DNA from: Parabacteroides sp.
GTDB lineage: Bacteria > Bacteroidota > Bacteroidia > Bacteroidales > Tannerellaceae
DNA length: 64,000 nucleotides
Assembly (NCBI GenBank): GCA_019417325.1
Contig: DXVO01000007.1
Location: 96,469-160,468, forward strand
Direction: 5' to 3'
Of this stretch, positions 58,685 to 64,000 are shown piece by piece. The notes beneath the pieces are model-generated. The model had not been told where the DNA came from. It saw only the letters and a list, made by a program, of their open reading frames with translations, and did not search any database. Within the stretch, counting starts at the first letter, position 1; every line of letters starts with the position of its first letter. Both the position numbers and the translations under genes were made by a program.

Positions 58685-61033
58685 ATGAGGAAGTCCGGTT
58701 ATATATTTATCTTATTAATACATTTATTTTGTTGTTGCCAGGCGTTGTTTGCCCAGCAGCATACTCCCAAAGATTATATTCTTGTATTCCATTCCATCAA
58801 TTTTAATGAAACCTGGACCCATGAGACTTTTGAGACGATCCGCACTACATTTACAGCGGAAGGGTATCTGGTAAGGGGAGAAGAATTACAAATTCCGGCG
58901 ATCAAGGATACCACCGAGATTATGGATAAACTGGCCTATTTGCGGGAGGAATATGCTGTTCCGCCCAAAATCGTTGTTTGTATTGGCGATCCGGCATGGC
59001 TTCTTATCCGTCCGCTGTTCGATGACGAATGGAAAGATGTCCCCATCCTTATCTGTTATTCACGAGGGATGGTGCCACGGAATACAAAAGATATGGTGGA
59101 GCGCAAACTGGACCCCGATAAAACAATGGTGCCCACGTCGACGATTGTCGAAGGTTATAACGTATGTACCCTTCGGCAGCCTCTGTATATCCGCGAGACA
59201 ATCGAAACGATGCAAAAGTTGCAACCCGGATTAAATAAGGTGGCATTTATCGCCGACAACCGCTATATCAGCATCCTGACCCGGCAGGAATTGCAGTCTG
59301 TATTGGAACAAGAATTTCCCGGGATACAACTGGATGTACTTTCATGGCCGGAGCTTTCCACCGAGAATTTGCTGGATACGCTTACTACATACAGCAATAA
59401 AAATACAGGCATCATTTATTACTCCTGGTATGCCACTCCCCAAAAGGAAGAGAACCATTATCTGGTGGATAATGTGCAGAAGATGACAAACAGTTTCTCG
59501 AACCCTCCGGTCTACCTTGTTGTCGATTTAGGCTTGGAGAATGGGAACTTTGCTGGCGGGCATTATATCTCTGTCGACGATTTTAATGAAACCGTAGTGG
59601 CTACTATGAAAAAAAAGTTGCAAGGGAACCCGTGTGTTTGCAGTGACCTGATAGCAGGAACCCCAAAGACCTATCTGAACTACCAGCATTTATATACACA
59701 TGGCATTACCCCCTCTAATTATCCCGGTAATGCGGTCTATTTTGACGAGCCTCCCACATTTATGGAGAAGTATAAGATTCCTATTATCGGCGGAGTCGTT
59801 ATCTTTTTTCTTTTACTTTCAATCATATTCCTTCGCATGCGTCTCCTAATTTTGAAACAGCGTGAGAATGAGAAAGAATATCTTGCAGCGAAACGTACCG
59901 AAGAATTGAACCGGAAATACCGCCTGATACTGAAAGCAAGTAGAACTACGGCATGGGTATGGGATGTACATAAAAGGCAGATTTATTGTGACCAGGAGTC
60001 CTTCGCTTCGGAAACTATGTATAAAAACGGGCGGTATACCGTGGAAGAAGACGACTTTTTTAGGATGATACATCCGGATGACATATTTAAGATACGGAGG
60101 GCCTACCATCAACTCATAATGGAAAAGACGGATATAATGCATGAGGAATTCCGCTTTTTCCGCCCGGATACAGGTTTGTACGACTGGCTGGAATGTTATG
60201 CCATTGTAGGAGAAAGAGGGCCGGAGGCTGCCGTTAGCATGTTGGTAGGAAGTTCAGTTGTCATTTCCGACCGGAAGAAAATGGAGGAGGAGTTACGGGA
60301 GAAAGAGAAGATAGAAGAAGCCAACCGCCTGAAATCTGCATTCCTTGCCAATATGAGCCATGAGATACGGACACCGCTGAATGCCATCGTCGGTTTCTCC
60401 AATTTGATAGCTCAGGAGGATAGTCCCGCCGAGGAACGGGATGAGTTCCGTAAAATAATAGAGACAAATAATGAATTGTTGTTGCAACTTATTAATGATA
60501 TTCTCGACCTCTCCAAGATTGAGGCGGGCAAACTGGACTTTACCTTTAGTTATGTGGATGTGACGGAGATGTTGAACCGTCTGTTCCATGTATTCGGCGA
60601 TAAGGTAAAACCCGATGTAGCTCTGAAATGTAATGTTCCGGCAAAGCCCTGTTTCATCTATTCCGAGAGGAACCGTTTGATGCAGGTAATTACAAATTTC
60701 CTGACAAATGCCTGCAAGTTCACCAATGAAGGCTCTATTACAATGGGGTATGAAGAAATAGAAGGAGGATTGCGCTTTTATGTAACCGATACGGGAAAAG
60801 GAATAGCCGAAGAAAACGTCCCTCACGTATTTGAACGGTTCGCCAAGTTTGACGCCTTTATCCAAGGTTCCGGGTTGGGCTTGTCTATCTGCCAGATGAT
60901 TATCGAATGCCTGAAAGGAGAAATCGGAGTGGAATCGAAAGAAGGGGAAGGCAGTACCTTCTGGTTTACCATCCCCTGTGAAGTCTATGGCTCATTGCCG
61001 GAGACAAAAGATACCTCATCTCCGGCAGAGTAA
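58685..61033 (+). CDS. Orphan membrane sensor histidine kinase with periplasmic binding-protein-like domain and PAS domain
   Basis: 782-aa kinase. A signal peptide (ends ALFAQ, about residue 24) precedes a periplasmic domain to about residue 355. That domain has alternating strands and helices (YILVFHSINFNETW, KIVVCIGDPAWLLI, KVAFIADNRYISI) resembling ABC substrate-binding-like sensors. One membrane helix follows at about 361-381 (IPIIGGVVIFFLLLSIIFL). Then come a PAS domain (about 410-545, TAWVWDVHKRQIYCD), HisKA with FLANMSHEIRTPLNAIVG and the ATPase with FLTNACKFTNEG, VTDTGKGIAEENV and GSGLGLSI. There is no receiver domain and no response-regulator gene nearby, so its partner must be elsewhere. 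Ligand unknown. Confidence 0.92.
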   Translation: MRKSGYIFILLIHLFCCCQALFAQQHTPKDYILVFHSINFNETWTHETFETIRTTFTAEGYLVRGEELQIPAIKDTTEIMDKLAYLREEYAVPPKIVVCIGDPAWLLIRPLFDDEWKDVPILICYSRGMVPRNTKDMVERKLDPDKTMVPTSTIVEGYNVCTLRQPLYIRETIETMQKLQPGLNKVAFIADNRYISILTRQELQSVLEQEFPGIQLDVLSWPELSTENLLDTLTTYSNKNTGIIYYSWYATPQKEENHYLVDNVQKMTNSFSNPPVYLVVDLGLENGNFAGGHYISVDDFNETVVATMKKKLQGNPCVCSDLIAGTPKTYLNYQHLYTHGITPSNYPGNAVYFDEPPTFMEKYKIPIIGGVVIFFLLLSIIFLRMRLLILKQRENEKEYLAAKRTEELNRKYRLILKASRTTAWVWDVHKRQIYCDQESFASETMYKNGRYTVEEDDFFRMIHPDDIFKIRRAYHQLIMEKTDIMHEEFRFFRPDTGLYDWLECYAIVGERGPEAAVSMLVGSSVVISDRKKMEEELREKEKIEEANRLKSAFLANMSHEIRTPLNAIVGFSNLIAQEDSPAEERDEFRKIIETNNELLLQLINDILDLSKIEAGKLDFTFSYVDVTEMLNRLFHVFGDKVKPDVALKCNVPAKPCFIYSERNRLMQVITNFLTNACKFTNEGSITMGYEEIEGGLRFYVTDTGKGIAEENVPHVFERFAKFDAFIQGSGLGLSICQMIIECLKGEIGVESKEGEGSTFWFTIPCEVYGSLPETKDTSSPAE

Positions 61034-61040
61034 GCCCTGT

Positions 61041-61517
61041 TTATTTCTGTATCAGAACGACGGCATAGGCAGAGATACCTTCCTGCCGTCCGGTAAATCC
61101 AAGTTTTTCAGTCGTTGTCGCTTTAATGGAAATATCATCGGCATCCACTTGTAGTACATCTGCCAGCACCCGTTTCATCTCAGGAATATGAGGATTCAGT
61201 TTCGGACGTTCGGCTGCAATCGTTGCATCGATATTGCTCAGTGTATATCCTGCATCCCGCAATAGCTCCATGGTATCGAATAAAAGGATTTTACTGTCTA
61301 TATCCTTATATTCGCCGGCGGTATCAGGGAAATGATAACCTATATCCCGCATATTAGCCGCTCCCAACAGCGCATCGCAAATAGCATGGATTAATACATC
61401 CGCATCACTATGCCCTTGCAAGCCCATTGTATGTTCAATCTTTATGCCACCCAGCCACAGGTCGCGGTCCGAAACCAAGGCATGTACATCATAACCGAAG
61501 CCAACTCGTATTTTCAT
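61041..61517 (-). CDS. ispF: 2-C-methyl-D-erythritol 2,4-cyclodiphosphate synthase
   Basis: Fifth enzyme of the non-mevalonate isoprenoid pathway, forming the cyclic diphosphate in the cytoplasm. The 158-aa length is standard. The zinc and substrate residues are seen in VGFGYDVHAL, GLQGHSDADVLIHAICDALLGAA (metal histidine and aspartate) and ATIAAERPKL, and the C-terminus has STTEKLGFTGR-like ATTTEKLGFTGRQEGI. It converges with the kinase gene, 7 bp between stops. Confidence 0.96.
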   Translation of the reverse strand: MKIRVGFGYDVHALVSDRDLWLGGIKIEHTMGLQGHSDADVLIHAICDALLGAANMRDIGYHFPDTAGEYKDIDSKILLFDTMELLRDAGYTLSNIDATIAAERPKLNPHIPEMKRVLADVLQVDADDISIKATTTEKLGFTGRQEGISAYAVVLIQK

Positions 61518-61540
61518 CGCTTTTCTATTTAATCGTTATC

Positions 61541-62716
61541 TTATTTCGTTGTGCCCATCCAGGTCCATTTGTGCCAGATGCTTTCCAACGGACCTTGTTT
61601 GTGTTTGCCGAGCCACCATTTACAGAACAGTATTTGCAGGAAGAAAGATGCAAAACCGATAAGCAAACTGAGAGTATAACCGCAATAAGGCGCCAGATAA
61701 AGCCCGAACGGGAAATAAATGAGGGCCCCGAAAATAGACTGCGTGATATAGTTGGTAAGGCTCATCTTTCCGTAGAAACGTAAATTGGATACCGCTTTGC
61801 GGAAAGCCTCCCTTTGATACAGCAAGACGAATGAAGCGACCAGGACAAAGGTAAATGCCAGTTTCTGCCACATATCGAATACCGTTCCGACCGTGTTTTG
61901 AATAAGTGCGTCATTATTCATAACCAGTTCTTTCAACTGGTATAACGGTGCGAAAGCAACAGCACCGATAATAAGCGCTTTTACCCAAAAAGCCGTATTC
62001 TTTTCGGTTGTTACAAAAAGTTCCTTTCTTCCGATATAGAGTCCCAGCAGGAACAGGCCGGCTGTTTGCAGGTAGCGACCTGCCCCGATAGCCCACAGCA
62101 GGCTGGCTTTCTGCCCGTAAGTGATATTCTCTAAGATAAATGTGCCGAAATCCCCGGCTTTGGTATATTCCGCCACTCTGCCATACATGGCGCCTACGCC
62201 TAAGTCCGGCAGTTGGTAAGACGGGTTAACGAGGCTCGCAATGTAATGGAACCACTCGACCGGCTGCAACAGGAACAGGATAGCCGTTATCAATATAGCC
62301 TTGTCGCTCCAGTTGCGGACAATAAACAAGACCAATCCGACCACGGCAAATAAGAGTAAAACGTCGCCTGCCGGGAAGAAGGCGGCATTTAATGTGGCAA
62401 ATCCCACCAACAGAACCAACCTCCATAAAAAACGGTAGCCGAAGTCTTTCCCCTGCACCTTCTGGTTATTGCTTTGGATATAGAATGTAAATCCGAACAA
62501 TAAGGCGAAGATAGCATACGATTTGCCGGCAAACAGGGCAAATGTGGCATTAAACACGCCCAGGTCCAGAATATGCAACCAATTGGGTGAATCGGCCGGG
62601 TAGACCGGGAAAATAAAATGTTCCAGATTATGAACTAAAATAATTGCCATTACGGCAAAACCTCGCAAGGCATCGACCACTTCGATACGGGATGATTTTT
62701 TTACAGGAGCCTCCAT
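61541..62716 (-). CDS. DUF418 family membrane protein (YeiB-like)
   Basis: 391-aa integral membrane protein with about ten helices. The N-terminal RIEVVDALRGFAVMAIILVH resembles the RGxA motif of acyltransferase-3 relatives. The DUF418 domain covers roughly the last 160 residues, including FYGKMSLTNYITQSIFGALI and WWLGKHKQGPLESIWHKWTW. The family may transport or modify small molecules, but no function is demonstrated. Gaps to porV (9 bp) and ispF (23 bp) indicate one transcript. Confidence 0.88.
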   Translation of the reverse strand: MEAPVKKSSRIEVVDALRGFAVMAIILVHNLEHFIFPVYPADSPNWLHILDLGVFNATFALFAGKSYAIFALLFGFTFYIQSNNQKVQGKDFGYRFLWRLVLLVGFATLNAAFFPAGDVLLLFAVVGLVLFIVRNWSDKAILITAILFLLQPVEWFHYIASLVNPSYQLPDLGVGAMYGRVAEYTKAGDFGTFILENITYGQKASLLWAIGAGRYLQTAGLFLLGLYIGRKELFVTTEKNTAFWVKALIIGAVAFAPLYQLKELVMNNDALIQNTVGTVFDMWQKLAFTFVLVASFVLLYQREAFRKAVSNLRFYGKMSLTNYITQSIFGALIYFPFGLYLAPYCGYTLSLLIGFASFFLQILFCKWWLGKHKQGPLESIWHKWTWMGTTK

Positions 62717-62725
62717 GTGTTCTGT

Positions 62726-63901
62726 TTAATTAAATAGAGTTTTAATACTTTCAAAATCCAATGATAATGTGAAACGGAGAGTCTGGTCTAACGGATTGTT
62801 GCGGAGGGTACTAACCAGATAAGCGGCATCTATTTGAAAAGCCCTTATCCGGAAACCAGCCCCTACAGAGAAATACTGGCGGTTTCCTATTTGTTTGTTT
62901 TCGTAAAAGTAACCGCTACGGATGAAAAACTGTTCCTTGTAGCTGTATTCAGCTCCAAATGAAATCATTATTTCGCGTAATTCCCCGGCAAATCCGTCTG
63001 GAGAATCTCCAAACGATTCAAAGATACCAACAATACTCGACATAGAGCGATAGTTCCCTTGCCTTTTGATGAAATCGGCTTCATTTTCGCTTGTACCCCG
63101 GACAGGTTCGGTGGGTACAAGATATTTGCTCACATCCAGATGCAGGCTGAGGCGGCTGCTCGTATTCAATGGGTAGGACAGGCCGGAGCCGATGGCAAGT
63201 TTGGCAGGCAGGAAGTGGTAACTGTTACCCTCATCGTAAGAAATCCGTGTCCCGATATTGGAAAGATTGAACCCGAGTGTCCACAATACGTCTTTTGTTT
63301 GCATCCTCAGGTATTTGTAGAGATAGCCGGATATGTCGGCAGAGAAAGCATTTCCGGCATACGGCGCTTCCTGTGGGGCTGTCCCCATATCGGAACGGAT
63401 ATAGCGTAAGGCAACAGCCATGGAATAGGATTGGGATAGCTTGCGGCTATAGCTGAAATCGAAAGCCATCTCATAGGGATGGACGGACAGGGGGATGTCG
63501 CCATCATATGCAGGCACGCTGCCCAAAGAGAAGTACCGGAGGGATGCGCCTATCGCTTGGTCTTCATACTTGCCGGTTTGGTAGTAGCCGGAGAGGTTTA
63601 TCAATGCGATGTCGTTAATCAGCTTATGCAGCCAGGGGGTATAGGAGAGGGATATACCTGCCTTGCTGTGCATAAACAGATATTTTGAAGCGTTCCAATA
63701 CTGCGAGTTTATATCCGGCAAGGTAGAGGTGCCGTTGTCTCCCATAGCTCCCCCGCGTGCATCGGGGGCTATCGATAAGGAAGGGACTGCCGTGTTGAGC
63801 GGGGTAAACCTGGTTTTATCTATTTCTTCTGCCTTTGAGGTAGCACATAGTATACATAAACTGAGAAGCTGTATAATACCGACTTTTGTTATATCCATCA
63901 T
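62726..63901 (-). CDS. porV: Type IX secretion outer-membrane protein PorV (LptO)
   Basis: 391-aa exported barrel of the FadL-like PorV/PorQ family. The signal peptide ends about residue 24 (CATSKA), followed by the family start TPLNTAVPSLSIAPDARGGA and GDNGTSTLPDINSQYWNASKY. The rest is amphipathic beta structure ending RFTLSLDFES. In Porphyromonas PorV shuttles cargo with PorU during type IX secretion and is encoded next to porU. Here porU would have to lie beyond the right edge. PorV rather than PorQ is chosen for the APDARGGAMGD start; other T9SS genes are not in view. ATG codons at 63901 and 63898 are both possible starts. Confidence 0.88.
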   Translation of the reverse strand: MMDITKVGIIQLLSLCILCATSKAEEIDKTRFTPLNTAVPSLSIAPDARGGAMGDNGTSTLPDINSQYWNASKYLFMHSKAGISLSYTPWLHKLINDIALINLSGYYQTGKYEDQAIGASLRYFSLGSVPAYDGDIPLSVHPYEMAFDFSYSRKLSQSYSMAVALRYIRSDMGTAPQEAPYAGNAFSADISGYLYKYLRMQTKDVLWTLGFNLSNIGTRISYDEGNSYHFLPAKLAIGSGLSYPLNTSSRLSLHLDVSKYLVPTEPVRGTSENEADFIKRQGNYRSMSSIVGIFESFGDSPDGFAGELREIMISFGAEYSYKEQFFIRSGYFYENKQIGNRQYFSVGAGFRIRAFQIDAAYLVSTLRNNPLDQTLRFTLSLDFESIKTLFN

Positions 63902-64000
63902 AGTTGATTTTTACATATAAACGCATTTGTCGGGTGTTTATTGTGCTGTAATGGTCAAGTGCGATAGAATAAATAGTAAGTAGTTCACTAAAGACTAAGT

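Noticed and set aside
1..64000. Search for tRNA, rRNA, prophage, integrase or toxin-antitoxin genes
   Set aside because: None could be supported by reading; the small basic gene before tadA has no toxin partner.

Overview
The window looks like a chromosomal segment of a Bacteroidales bacterium, most likely Parabacteroides or a close relative in the Tannerellaceae. The evidence is: a dcw cluster with a DNPR-type (diaminopimelate) MurE, a MurF-alanine racemase fusion, paired SusC/SusD outer-membrane proteins, a hybrid two-component (HTCS) regulator, a PorV-type type IX secretion protein (uncommon in Bacteroides proper), and many promoters of the Bacteroidetes form TTG-N18/20-TAnnTTTG. Genus is an inference; no rRNA or tRNA gene was seen, and neither were phage genes or a CRISPR array.

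Layout. 1-12072 (minus): rsmH, ftsL-like, ftsI (PASTA), murE, mraY, murD, ftsW, murG, murC, ftsQ (cut by the window edge), the peptidoglycan/division cluster. 12073-14070: a gene-poor kilobase with a long palindromic repeat and an Rpn/PD-(D/E)XK 'transposase' flanked by imperfect direct repeats. 14187-20996 (plus): rex, a FAH-family hydrolase, a probable non-coding RNA region, GSCFA protein, murF-alr, fabI and a YrdC/Sua5-family gene. 20997-34100 (minus): a GH2 glycosidase and two tandem, diverged susC-susD pairs with their upstream regions duplicated too. 34154-37050: dgt, rsgA, frr. 37960-45401 (minus): GH32 fructanase, MFS sugar transporter, fructokinase, a fructose-type HTCS sensor/regulator, and pyrH only three bases upstream of that sensor. 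45693-50765 (minus): a TetR regulator, a methyltransferase and two half-size exporter-fold ABC proteins. 50902-53116: birA, yjbR-like, yraN and, divergently, a small basic protein overlapping tadA. 53215-58554 (minus): DUF4834, pssA, psd, a RecB/AddA-like helicase-nuclease and a SUI1 protein. 58685-61033 (plus): an orphan sensor kinase. 61041-63901 (minus): ispF, DUF418 membrane protein, porV.

How the genes work together. The dcw block plus murF-alr give nearly the whole cytoplasmic route from UDP-MurNAc to lipid II and the septal machinery. The GH32-MFS-PfkB-HTCS block is a compact fructan/fructose utilisation unit: extracytoplasmic cleavage, uptake, phosphorylation and sensing, but without its own SusCD pair. 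The two SusCD pairs plus GH2 form a separate glycan-acquisition locus with no adjacent regulator.

The least explained parts are the TetR-methyltransferase-dual ABC unit with a 21-bp palindrome between regulator and operon, two promoter-to-terminator stretches that look like small RNAs (about 15.6-15.9 kb and 45.57-45.68 kb, plus strand), a recurring palindromic element present three times, and the repeat-flanked Rpn gene. No clearly new defence or mobile system was recognised. All calls are from reading the sequence; no database search was run.
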